Shown here: positions 1-7,419 of the stretch, piece after piece
Numbering within the stretch: position 1 is the first letter of the stretch
Layout: each line of letters starts with the position of its first letter
Source of the DNA: Acidobacteriota bacterium
Lineage (GTDB): Bacteria > Acidobacteriota > Terriglobia > Terriglobales > Acidobacteriaceae
Reading direction: 5' to 3'
DNA length: 64,000 nucleotides
NCBI GenBank assembly: GCA_021792135.1
Contig: JAJYVF010000021.1
Location: forward strand, 1 to 64,000
Translations under genes and position numbers: made by a program
The notes under the pieces: model-generated
Told to the model about the DNA's origin: nothing
What the model saw: only the letters and a program-made list of their open reading frames with translations
Databases searched by the model: none

Positions 1-91
1 GGCATGGGCGGACAGGCTGGGTATACCCCGTCTCGGTTGACCTCAACTTCCTGAACCGCCCGCTGCGGACCCGCATGCCGGGTGGTGCGGC

Positions 92-118
92 AGGGGAGAG
101 CGGCTATCCGCTCCCCCT
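92..118 (-). terminator. Hairpin downstream of the BamD-like gene
   Basis: GC-rich inverted repeat: six base pairs next to the loop, one A-C mismatch, then further G-C pairs, around a four-base loop. It lies about 20 bases past the stop of the BamD-like gene. No T-tract follows on the minus strand, so it may be an RNA 3' end stabiliser rather than a classical intrinsic terminator. The remaining bases 1-91 hold nothing I can support. Confidence 0.35.
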
Positions 119-136
119 CTGCCGATCAGTACAGCG

Positions 137-1750
137 CTAGAACGGATTCAGCTTGTCCAGTCCCGTCTTCTTCTTGTGCTTGCTCGAAGACTCTTGTTTC
201 TTGTTGTAAGGAGCCTTCTTCTTTTTCCTGCTCGGAAGCGCAGACCCGGTGGCATTCGCGCCCGTGTTCACCTGGGCCCCGGCGCCGCCAGCAGGAATCT
301 CGTTGATCTGCTGCGGAGCCTCAGCGGGTTTGTCGATCGCCGGGAGCGGCTGATTATTGGTCGGTCCCACCGGCATCGCAATCGGATCGGCGTTGCTGTG
401 CACCACCGCGTTACTCGCCGGTGCTGCACTGCCCGGCGCCCCCGACGTCCCAGCAGGAGTACTCGAGTTGTCGGCCGGTACCTCCACCGTCACCGTGCTG
501 CCTGGCGAGCCGGATGCATCGGGCACCTCCTCCAGTTGCAGCGGCTGGGCAGATGCCGGCTGGCCGGTGCGTGGCGGCGCCGTTCCACTCTGGATCGCCG
601 CGTTGACCGGGGCGGCCGGGGCGCTGACCGGCTGGTCGCCCGGGATCGGCTGTCCCTTCATCGCGGCAATGTAGGCTTCCCTCGCCTGATCGGTGATTCC
701 CTTCGGCAGCACCGGGGGGGGGCTGTTGAGCGACGGTTCACCCACACGGGCGGCGTGGATCGTGTTGGGCCCGTTCCCCAGCAGCTGCATGGCTCTGGTT
801 CCCAGTCTCACGCTTACGCGGCTGTCTTCCTCCGCCTGGCTCTCCGCCAGCGCCTGCGGGGTCGGCTCGGGAACCGGCCGCCCCATCGCGATCAGCCGGT
901 CCTTCGCGTCTTCCACGTGGGGAGCCAGAGGATACCGTGTCACCACCCGATCCCAAGCCTGGGCTGCGCGGTTATCGTAGTACCGGATTAGCTCGGCCTT
1001 GGCCCCCTCCGGCAGCTTCCACTTCGAAACCATCTGCGCCTGGTCGGCATACGCGTCGCCGATCGTGATCAGGGTTTCATCGCTGTGGCTGAACAGCGGA
1101 TACGTATCGGCCACCGTCTGCAACCGCGCAATCGCCGCCGCCCAGTTCTCCCGCGAAGCGTAGTATTCGCCGATCTCGTACTGCCGCTGCGCCAGTACTT
1201 CCTGCACTTCACGCAGCTTCTGTTTTGCCCGCGGAATCAGCGGCGAGTCCGGGAATTGCTCCAGCATCGTCCGGTATTCCTGCTCCGCGTGAATCGCGTT
1301 CTGCGGGTCCCGATCGGGTTTCGCCATCTGCTGGTAGTAAATGTCGCCCACCTTCATCTGCGCCTCGGCCGCCTCCGGCGAGTTGGGGAAGAAGGTGATG
1401 AAATCCTTGTATTCCGACTCGGCCTGCGTCAGTGCCGCCGATCCACCTTCCTTGAACCAGGTGTCGCCCACGGCCAGCTTGGCACGCATGTCGTACTCGG
1501 AGTCCGGATACGTGTTCAGCAGCGTCTGCAGATCGAGCCGCGCCACGTCGTAACGGCCCTTCTTCATGGCCACCATCGCCTTGTCATAGAGCAGCTTGTC
1601 CGGCTGTTGCGACTTCACGCCGGCCAGCGCCGTCACGCTGGAGTTGTACTCCTTCTGCTTCTTCTTGTGCTTCCTGGCGAAAGCGCAGGGTGAAAACGCG
1701 ATTGCCGCGCCCAGAACAAATGCCGACGTACGAATGAACGACCGATTCAT
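137..1750 (-). CDS. BamD/YbgF-like tetratricopeptide outer-membrane protein
   Basis: This 537-residue exported protein has an N-terminal signal peptide (hydrophobic core about residues 8-20, AFA cleavage motif). A block of TPR-like repeats follows at about residues 40-300, with recurring motifs such as YPDSEY, FPNSPEA, FPDSPLI and TYPLFSH. These are typical of BamD (YfiO), which scaffolds the outer-membrane beta-barrel assembly machine. The repeats are then extended by about 230 residues rich in Pro, Ala, Gly and Ser, ending in a Lys-rich tail. Classical BamD is a lipoprotein of about 245 residues. Here the only early Cys (FSPC) is not a good lipobox, and the protein is twice as long. It is the last gene of a minus-strand run beginning at thiE. 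The BamD-like fold is well supported; true BamD function is inferred. Confidence 0.8.
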   Translation of the reverse strand: MNRSFIRTSAFVLGAAIAFSPCAFARKHKKKQKEYNSSVTALAGVKSQQPDKLLYDKAMVAMKKGRYDVARLDLQTLLNTYPDSEYDMRAKLAVGDTWFKEGGSAALTQAESEYKDFITFFPNSPEAAEAQMKVGDIYYQQMAKPDRDPQNAIHAEQEYRTMLEQFPDSPLIPRAKQKLREVQEVLAQRQYEIGEYYASRENWAAAIARLQTVADTYPLFSHSDETLITIGDAYADQAQMVSKWKLPEGAKAELIRYYDNRAAQAWDRVVTRYPLAPHVEDAKDRLIAMGRPVPEPTPQALAESQAEEDSRVSVRLGTRAMQLLGNGPNTIHAARVGEPSLNSPPPVLPKGITDQAREAYIAAMKGQPIPGDQPVSAPAAPVNAAIQSGTAPPRTGQPASAQPLQLEEVPDASGSPGSTVTVEVPADNSSTPAGTSGAPGSAAPASNAVVHSNADPIAMPVGPTNNQPLPAIDKPAEAPQQINEIPAGGAGAQVNTGANATGSALPSRKKKKAPYNKKQESSSKHKKKTGLDKLNPF

Positions 1751-1832
1751 AACACCTCAGGATGGCAGACGCTTCCTCGTTCTTCAAACCGATTCAGGGT
1801 AGTCTGCGATGACCCCATTCCCGGCGATTTTC

Positions 1833-2507
1833 TCAGGCTGCCAGTTTTGCCGCGCGTCGTGCCGCGTCGAGCAGCGAGCGCGCATCCCGCTCCGCATGCC
1901 CCGCGCCAAAAACAGCGTTTCCCGCCACCAGCAGCTCCGCCCCCGCTTCGACGACACGGCTCACCGTATCGTGAGCCACCCCGCCGTCCACCTCAATCCT
2001 ATAACTCAGCCCGAGTTCCTGGCGAAGTTCTTTGAGCCGCCGCAGCTTACTGAGCGAGTAAGGGATAAACTTCTGTCCTCCAAACCCCGGATTCACGCTC
2101 ATCACCAACACGTGGTGCACCATGCCCAGCACCGGAATCAGCAAATCCACCGAGGTTGCCGGGTTGATCACCACTGCCGGCTCCATCCCATGCTGGGCGA
2201 TCAGCTCCAGCGAGCGGTGCAGGTGCCGGCAGGCCTCGTAGTGGACGCTCACCCAGTTCGCCCCCGCTTCGGCGAAATCAGGGATGAACTGATCCGGATT
2301 CTCGATCATCAGATGGCAGTCCAGCGGCAGCTTCGTGTACTTCCGCAGGGACTTCACGATAGGCGGTCCCAGCGTAATGTTGGGCACAAAATGCCCGTCC
2401 ATCACGTCCACATGGATCACGCTTCCGCCGCCGCATTCCGCGGCCGCCACCTCGTCTGCCAGACGCGCGAAATCCGCTGAAAGGATGGATGGGGCCAATT
2501 CCACCAC
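1833..2507 (-). CDS. rpe: Ribulose-phosphate 3-epimerase
   Basis: This 224-residue TIM-barrel enzyme interconverts ribulose 5-phosphate and xylulose 5-phosphate in the pentose phosphate pathway. Family motifs are all present: LAPSILSADF at the N-terminus, HVDVMDGHFVPN (metal-binding His and Asp), DCHLMI, the MSVNPGFGGQKF phosphate loop and the EVDGGV catalytic Asp segment. Length is normal for the family. The start is a GTG directly followed by a second GTG codon, and I see no convincing Shine-Dalgarno before either. It lies between the EamA transporter gene and the BamD-like gene on the same strand, with gaps under 100 bases, so co-transcription is plausible. Confidence 0.96.
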   Translation of the reverse strand: MVELAPSILSADFARLADEVAAAECGGGSVIHVDVMDGHFVPNITLGPPIVKSLRKYTKLPLDCHLMIENPDQFIPDFAEAGANWVSVHYEACRHLHRSLELIAQHGMEPAVVINPATSVDLLIPVLGMVHHVLVMSVNPGFGGQKFIPYSLSKLRRLKELRQELGLSYRIEVDGGVAHDTVSRVVEAGAELLVAGNAVFGAGHAERDARSLLDAARRAAKLAA

Positions 2508-2606
2508 GATACGTCAAGTGTATCAGCCTGATGCCGCCAGATCGTCCAAATACCGCCCCTCCACCGTCCAACGATCGTTCATCGCCAGTCGAAGGAGCGC
2601 CGCTCC

Positions 2607-3575
2607 CTACGACCCCACGGGAATCTCGGTCTCCACCTTGCCCGTGGTCGTCAGTACCACCGCGGCTGCGATAATCAGCGCTCCCCCAACCCACGTCCCC
2701 GGGCCCAGCCGGTCTCCCAGCAACTCCACCCCCAGAACCGACCCCAGAGCCGGTTCAATATTCAGAAATACCCCCGCCCGTGAAGCGGGCACATGGTGGA
2801 TGCCCCAGTTCCACAGCAGCGTGGCCGCTGCGGTGCACAGCAGTCCACTGGCCGCCGTTGCCGACCAGACCTCCCAACCCAGGCCTCGCACCGGAGGCGC
2901 TCCGTCCCGCAGCAGGACCCAGGCTGCCAGCATTGCCGTTCCCGTCAGCAGTCCCCACACCGTTACCGCCATCGGGGAATGTCCCTGGCGCATCAGCCGC
3001 TGATTGATCAGGATCCATGCCAGCGCAAAGAACATCGCCGCAATCACCAGCAGGTCGCCGGTCAGATTGCCGCCGCCGATCGTGCCTTCCCGACCGCTCG
3101 AAACAATCAGCACGATGCCCAGCGTGGATCCCAGCAGCGCCACCCAGCCCTTCAGATCGAGGCGCTCATGCGAGAACAGCGTCGCGCCCACAGCCAGAAT
3201 CACCGGCATCGTCCCCACCATCAGGGCGGCATGGCTTACCGTCGTAAGCTTCAGCCCATAGAACTGGACCAGAAACTGCACCGGAATCCCCAGCAGCGAC
3301 CCGATCAGCAGCAGCCTCCACTCCCGCGGGGAGAAGCGCGGCTGCTCCACCATCGGCAGCAGCCCCGCGCAGGCAAAGAGAAACCGGTACAGCACAAAAT
3401 GTCCTACGCTGAGCCGCGCAAAGGCGATCTTGCCGAAGAAGAATCCCGTGCTCCAGAAGCAACCTGCCAGCGCACAAGCCCCGTAGCCGAGCCCGCGCCC
3501 AACCCGTTGCCGCCGCTCGGCTGCCGATGCGGTGCTCACAGTTCGGCCGCGGCGTTCGCGGAGGGAGAAGGGCAT
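2607..3575 (-). CDS. EamA (DMT) family transporter
   Basis: Integral membrane protein of about 322 residues with ten predicted hydrophobic segments arranged as two EamA repeats. Examples are the GACALAGCFWSTGFFFGKIA segment at the start and LLCTAAATLLWNWGI plus ALIIAAAVVLTTTG near the end. The family exports or imports small metabolites such as amino acids or nucleotide precursors in the inner membrane; the substrate cannot be read from sequence. I chose the ATG at 3575 rather than an upstream Met at 3689, because the extra residues are hydrophilic and overlap the 3' end of the upstream gene. The chosen start also has an AAAGG element in front. It lies 53 bases downstream of the HEPN-like gene. 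Confidence 0.85.
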   Translation of the reverse strand: MPFSLRERRGRTVSTASAAERRQRVGRGLGYGACALAGCFWSTGFFFGKIAFARLSVGHFVLYRFLFACAGLLPMVEQPRFSPREWRLLLIGSLLGIPVQFLVQFYGLKLTTVSHAALMVGTMPVILAVGATLFSHERLDLKGWVALLGSTLGIVLIVSSGREGTIGGGNLTGDLLVIAAMFFALAWILINQRLMRQGHSPMAVTVWGLLTGTAMLAAWVLLRDGAPPVRGLGWEVWSATAASGLLCTAAATLLWNWGIHHVPASRAGVFLNIEPALGSVLGVELLGDRLGPGTWVGGALIIAAAVVLTTTGKVETEIPVGS

Positions 3576-3628
3576 TTTGCCTTTGGATGAAGCATCAGGA
3601 CGATGGTCGCACGATGGAGGCGGAATCC

Positions 3629-4240
3629 CTACTGGACTGTGCCGGGCAACGATTCGGCGAGTGCCGCGAGCGCGCTCTTGCCAGTACACGCGGCAAGAAA
3701 GAACCAGAATGTGCGGTCGGCATCGGAAACCTGGAATTGGCCAGGGGGTTCCTCCTTAGAGTCGCCCTTGCGAGCCCAGGGCTGTACGATGCCATCCCTT
3801 ATGCGCCAATTCCCATGGGCGACCGCATTACGAAAGGCTCGGACAGGGTTTTCAGTGAGATAACGGCAACAACGGCCAGCAGTTGTCTTCTTTGGAAGCT
3901 GCTTGCGCAGACGAACGAAGCAGATTTCCCCCAGATAGACGAAGCACATGTAATTGGACAGCACTAATCTGGCGCGACTCAGGCAGGAACTCTCTTTCTT
4001 CACATAATCCTGAGACTCGGCGTTCCAGTTGAGGAAGAGCGCAAGTTCATTGAAGCGTTCCGCGTAGGGGATAACATCGGAGACACTGGAGAGATTGATA
4101 GGCAAGGTGCGGATGTCTCGATAGATTGAGGTAGCGAGAGTTGCACTCGCCTCCCCTGAAACACCCACCTCATGCTGCAAGCGATCCGACCACTCGCTCA
4201 TCTTGAGGTCGTCTTTGGAGAGCTCCGCCGCAGTTGTCAT
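3629..4240 (-). CDS. HEPN-like protein with RNxxxH motif
   Basis: A 203-residue, Cys-rich, mostly helical protein with no signal peptide. Residues 137-142 read RNAVAH, an exact RNxxxH motif in a context (AFRNAVAHGNWR) typical of HEPN domains. HEPN domains are frequently metal-independent RNases in toxin-antitoxin, abortive infection and CRISPR systems, though some are inactive. The gene begins 12 bases after the thiE stop, so it is probably translated from the same transcript. Its codons are visibly less GC-rich than those of thiE, sthA or rpe, which suggests recent acquisition. No recognisable antitoxin (for example MNT nucleotidyltransferase or DNA-binding partner) lies beside it. The HEPN assignment rests on the motif and context alone; function is unknown. 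Confidence 0.7.
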   Translation of the reverse strand: MTTAAELSKDDLKMSEWSDRLQHEVGVSGEASATLATSIYRDIRTLPINLSSVSDVIPYAERFNELALFLNWNAESQDYVKKESSCLSRARLVLSNYMCFVYLGEICFVRLRKQLPKKTTAGRCCRYLTENPVRAFRNAVAHGNWRIRDGIVQPWARKGDSKEEPPGQFQVSDADRTFWFFLAACTGKSALAALAESLPGTVQ

Positions 4241-4252
4241 CTCAGCACTCTT

Positions 4253-4954
4253 TCAGGCCCGGCTCCGTTTTTCCCGCTCCTCGGCCAGCCCCCGCCAGGC
4301 ATTCCCCAGGAACAATCGGATCGCCGCCACGCCCGCCGCGCCCGCCTGGACGCAAGCCGTCGCATTTTTCCTCGTCACGCCGCCCAGCGCCAGCACCGGG
4401 ATCGGCCTGGCCGCACCAACCGCAGCGCGCAGCGCTGCCAAGCCCTGGCCCACCGTCAGCTGGTTGCCGCTTACTTTCTCGAAGACGGGGGAAAACAGGA
4501 GCAGGGAAGCGCCCGCCGCCTGGCGGATCTCCTCCGCCGAGTGGCAGGCTGCGCTGACCACCGCCTCCCGTCCCGCGCGTGCATACACCTGCCGTGCAGC
4601 CCGCACCGCCGCCAGGCCCAGCCCTGGATGCGCGGGATCGCCACCCTGAGACCGGATGCGGTTGTCCCCCGCCGTCACCGCCGAAGGCAGATGCACGCCG
4701 TCCGCGGCGGCATCGATCGCCACCTGAGCCGGCCCGTTCAGCAGCACCCGCGTGGCACCGCCGCCGCGCCGCACCGCCGCCACAATCCTGGCCGCCAGCG
4801 TCTGTAGTTCCGTCAGCGGCAGATCCATCTCGCGCACCTGGATGTAATCCACGCCGCCCTGCGCCCACTCCTCGGCCAGTTGCACAAGCCGGTCCCGCCG
4901 CGCGGACTCGTTGCCCTCCAGCAGCTTGCGGTTCGTGATGGCATACAGGAGCAT
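4253..4954 (-). CDS. thiE: Thiamine phosphate synthase (ThiE/TenI-like)
   Basis: This 233-residue TIM-barrel protein couples hydroxymethylpyrimidine diphosphate to thiazole phosphate in thiamine synthesis. Visible motifs are YAITNRK at the N-terminus, DYIQVREMDL (diphosphate-binding Arg), RVLLNGP, ADGVHLPS, SAACHSAEE, LLFSPVFEK and VLALGGV (phosphate loop). The usual SCH and GPI/FxT motifs are altered (SAACHS, FSPVFEK), as in the TenI-like branch, which can act as a thiazole tautomerase. The activity is therefore slightly uncertain. The reading frame is open far upstream across sthA, but homology starts at the ATG at 4954, which leaves 93 bases to the divergent sthA gene. I see no TPP riboswitch in that gap. 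Confidence 0.85.
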   Translation of the reverse strand: MLLYAITNRKLLEGNESARRDRLVQLAEEWAQGGVDYIQVREMDLPLTELQTLAARIVAAVRRGGGATRVLLNGPAQVAIDAAADGVHLPSAVTAGDNRIRSQGGDPAHPGLGLAAVRAARQVYARAGREAVVSAACHSAEEIRQAAGASLLLFSPVFEKVSGNQLTVGQGLAALRAAVGAARPIPVLALGGVTRKNATACVQAGAAGVAAIRLFLGNAWRGLAEEREKRSRA

Positions 4955-5047
4955 CAGATTCAGTGTAGGAGCCAAATCGATACGGCGCGTTGTCCGAGGA
5001 TTTAAGATGAGCACTGGCCTGCTCCCCGCGGGTCCCTGTTCGAACGC

Positions 5048-6445
5048 ATGGCAAAATACGATCTGCTGGTGATAGGTTCGGGTCCTTCCGGGCAGCGCGC
5101 GGCGGTTTCCGCGGTCAAGAAGGGCAAGCACGTGGCGCTCGTAGAGATGCGGAGTGTAGTGGGGGGTGTATGCATCAACACCGGCACCATCCCCAGCAAG
5201 ACCATGCGCGAAGCGGTCCTGCACCTCTCCGGCTACAACTACCGCTCCATCTACGGCCTCAACTACCGCGTGAAGGAAAAGATCACCATGGCCGATCTTG
5301 CCTTCCGCGTGCAGCACGTCATTAAAACCGAAATCGACGTCACCGAAGCTCAGCTTTCCCGCAACGGCGTTGAGGTCATGAACGGTGTCGCGCGCTTCGA
5401 GGACTCCCACCACGTCCGGGTTGACAGCTCCCGCGGCACCAACAATTACGAGGCTGACAACATCGTCATCGCCGTGGGCACCCGCCCGGCCTCGTCCCCC
5501 AAAGTTCCCGTCAACGGCAAAACCATTATCAACAGCGACCAGGTCCTCGATCTCGAGGAGTTGCCGAAGAGCCTCATCGTCGTGGGAGGCGGCGTCATCG
5601 GCGTCGAATATACCTGCATGTTCGCCGCGCTCGGCGTGCGGGTCACGCTCATCGAGAAGCGGCCGCGCCTCCTCGAGTTCGCCGATCAGGAGATCATCGA
5701 GGCCCTCAGCTATCACCTGCGTGACAGCCGCGTCACCATGCGTCTTGGCGAAGAAGTCGGCAGTGTCGAGCAGCTCGCTGAGGGCGCTGTGGTCGCGAAT
5801 CTCGAAAGCAAGAAGCGTGTCTCCGGCGATGCGCTGCTCTACGCCGTCGGACGTCAGGGCAACATCGACGAGCTCAACCTCACCGCCGCTGGCATCGAAG
5901 CCGACAACCGCGGCCGTATCCCCGTCGACAAGGACTTCCGCACCAAGGTTCCGCATATCTACGCTGTCGGCGACGTCATCGGCTTTCCCGCGCTCGCCTC
6001 GGTTTCCATGGAGCAGGGCCGCATCGCCGCCGAGCGCGCATTCGGCGACCAGCACACCCAGTCCAACCCGAGCTTCTATCCCTACGGCATCTACACCATT
6101 CCCGAAATCTCCTTCATCGGCAAAACCGAGGAGCAGCTCACAGAAGAGGATGTGCCCTACGAAGTCGGCGTCGCCTACTATCGCGAGATTGCGCGCGGCC
6201 AGATTCGCGGCGACACCACGGGGCGCCTCAAGCTTATCTTTCATCGCGAGAACCGTCAGGTTCTCGGCGTCCACATTATCGGCGAAGGGGCAGCGGAGCT
6301 GGTCCACATCGGACAGGCCGTCATGTCTCTCAACGGCACCGTCGACTACTTCGTGGACACGGTCTTCAACTATCCCACCCTGGCCGAGTGCTACAAGGCC
6401 GCCGCTTTCAACGGCATTAACCGGCTGGCTCGTTTCGAGGACTAG
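5048..6445 (+). CDS. sthA: Soluble pyridine nucleotide transhydrogenase
   Basis: This 465-residue FAD flavoprotein exchanges reducing equivalents between NADPH and NAD+ in the cytoplasm. The N-terminal FAD dinucleotide fold (LLVIGSGPSGQRAA, residues 5-18) is followed by GGVCINTGTIPSKT. The latter keeps a single Cys where lipoamide dehydrogenases have the CxxxxC redox disulfide; this loss distinguishes SthA/UdhA from the dehydrogenases. A second nucleotide fold (VVGGGVIGVEY) and the YAVGDVIG FAD motif follow, then the dimerisation domain (HIIGEGAAELVHIG). Length matches E. coli SthA. It is transcribed divergently from thiE and followed after 29 bases by the ROK gene. Confidence 0.95.
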   Translation: MAKYDLLVIGSGPSGQRAAVSAVKKGKHVALVEMRSVVGGVCINTGTIPSKTMREAVLHLSGYNYRSIYGLNYRVKEKITMADLAFRVQHVIKTEIDVTEAQLSRNGVEVMNGVARFEDSHHVRVDSSRGTNNYEADNIVIAVGTRPASSPKVPVNGKTIINSDQVLDLEELPKSLIVVGGGVIGVEYTCMFAALGVRVTLIEKRPRLLEFADQEIIEALSYHLRDSRVTMRLGEEVGSVEQLAEGAVVANLESKKRVSGDALLYAVGRQGNIDELNLTAAGIEADNRGRIPVDKDFRTKVPHIYAVGDVIGFPALASVSMEQGRIAAERAFGDQHTQSNPSFYPYGIYTIPEISFIGKTEEQLTEEDVPYEVGVAYYREIARGQIRGDTTGRLKLIFHRENRQVLGVHIIGEGAAELVHIGQAVMSLNGTVDYFVDTVFNYPTLAECYKAAAFNGINRLARFED

Positions 6446-6474
6446 ACACCGATGGACTGGGGCGGAGGGTCATC

Positions 6475-7374
6475 ATGGCGAACACGATTGGCGTGATCAT
6501 GACGGCAAATATCGTTGCCGGTGTGGTCGAGGATCATCGGCTTGCGGACGGGCTCAGAAGTTACCCCGAACACCTCGATGACGTGAACGGCCTCATCGAA
6601 GTTCCGGCCGACAGTCTTTGCGAAATCATCTGCGATGCGGTCGCCTCGCTGGCATCCTCCTCCGGTTCGCCCGTTGAAGCTGCCGGCGTCGCCATGCCCG
6701 GCTATGTCCACCAGGGCGTTGTGCTCGATTCGCCAAATCTGCCCCAGCTCAAGGGCGCCCGCGTCTGCGAGTCCATCAGGGCCGGCCTCCGGCGCCGCAG
6801 GGTTGATGTGAAGGTGAGCGTATTCAACGACGCCGACGCCGTGGCCGCCGGCATCGCCGCCACCCGCGGCCACCTCGAGCGCCAGGTGCGCGTCTGGACC
6901 ATCGGCAACGGCATCGGCTTCGGTCGGTATCCCTGGACCGAAGGTCCCTGGGAAGGCGGTCATATGGTTGTCACTCTCGATCCGCGCGAAAATTACTGCG
7001 GCTGCGGCGGCCGCGGCCATCTCGAAGGCATCATGGGCCACCGCGCCATGCGTCTGCGCTTCCTCGACATGGAGCCGGACGAAGTTTTCGCGGCTGCGAA
7101 AAAGGGCGACCGCCGCTGCATGGACTTCGTCGAACTGTGGCATCGCGCCCTCGCCGCCGCCACCGCTTCTCAGATTCACCTCGAAGGACCGGGACGCTTC
7201 TACTACACAGGCCGCGACATCCAGCGCCTCGACCTCTCACGTCTCCAGCACTACCTCTACGAGATGGTCAAGATGAGCCCGCTTCAGAACTACATCGTGG
7301 AGATCGTGCCGGAAGATCCCGCCACCGCCGTCATCGGCGCCGGTGTCGCAGCCCTCATCGAGAGCCGCTGCTGA
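6475..7374 (+). CDS. ROK family protein (sugar kinase-like)
   Basis: This 299-residue protein of the ROK superfamily includes sugar kinases and transcriptional repressors. There is no N-terminal helix-turn-helix, so a kinase-type protein is favoured. The catalytic-base motif is FNDADAVAAG (Asp119). The ROK zinc signature is present as G162-H163, C175-x-C177-G, G181-H182-x-E184. The third Cys of the canonical CxCGxxGCxE motif is His here, while the other ligands are intact. The N-terminal phosphate-1 DxGGT motif is degenerate (IGVIMTANIVAG), which raises doubt about ATP-dependent kinase activity. The gene lies 29 bases after sthA and may be co-transcribed with it. The start is the ATG preceded by GGAGGG. 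Confidence 0.85.
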   Translation: MANTIGVIMTANIVAGVVEDHRLADGLRSYPEHLDDVNGLIEVPADSLCEIICDAVASLASSSGSPVEAAGVAMPGYVHQGVVLDSPNLPQLKGARVCESIRAGLRRRRVDVKVSVFNDADAVAAGIAATRGHLERQVRVWTIGNGIGFGRYPWTEGPWEGGHMVVTLDPRENYCGCGGRGHLEGIMGHRAMRLRFLDMEPDEVFAAAKKGDRRCMDFVELWHRALAAATASQIHLEGPGRFYYTGRDIQRLDLSRLQHYLYEMVKMSPLQNYIVEIVPEDPATAVIGAGVAALIESRC

Positions 7375-7383
7375 CGGGATTTC

Positions 7384-7404
7384 CGCCCGCTCTTGCTGCG
7401 GGCG
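7384..7404. terminator. Hairpin between convergent genes
   Basis: Perfect seven-base-pair GC stem around a TCTTGCT loop, in the 45-base gap between the convergent stops of the ROK gene and the TonB-dependent receptor. Position suggests a bidirectional terminator. T-tracts are weak on both sides. Confidence 0.45.
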
Positions 7405-7419
7405 AGCATTTCTGAGCCC

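Noticed and set aside
4955-5047. TPP riboswitch upstream of thiE
   Set aside because: The 93-base gap lacks the conserved CUGAGA and related core elements.
4955-6307. Long open minus-strand frame upstream of thiE, antisense to sthA
   Set aside because: sthA on the plus strand has full family motifs. The minus frame is open only because of GC-rich codon bias and shows no recognisable domain.
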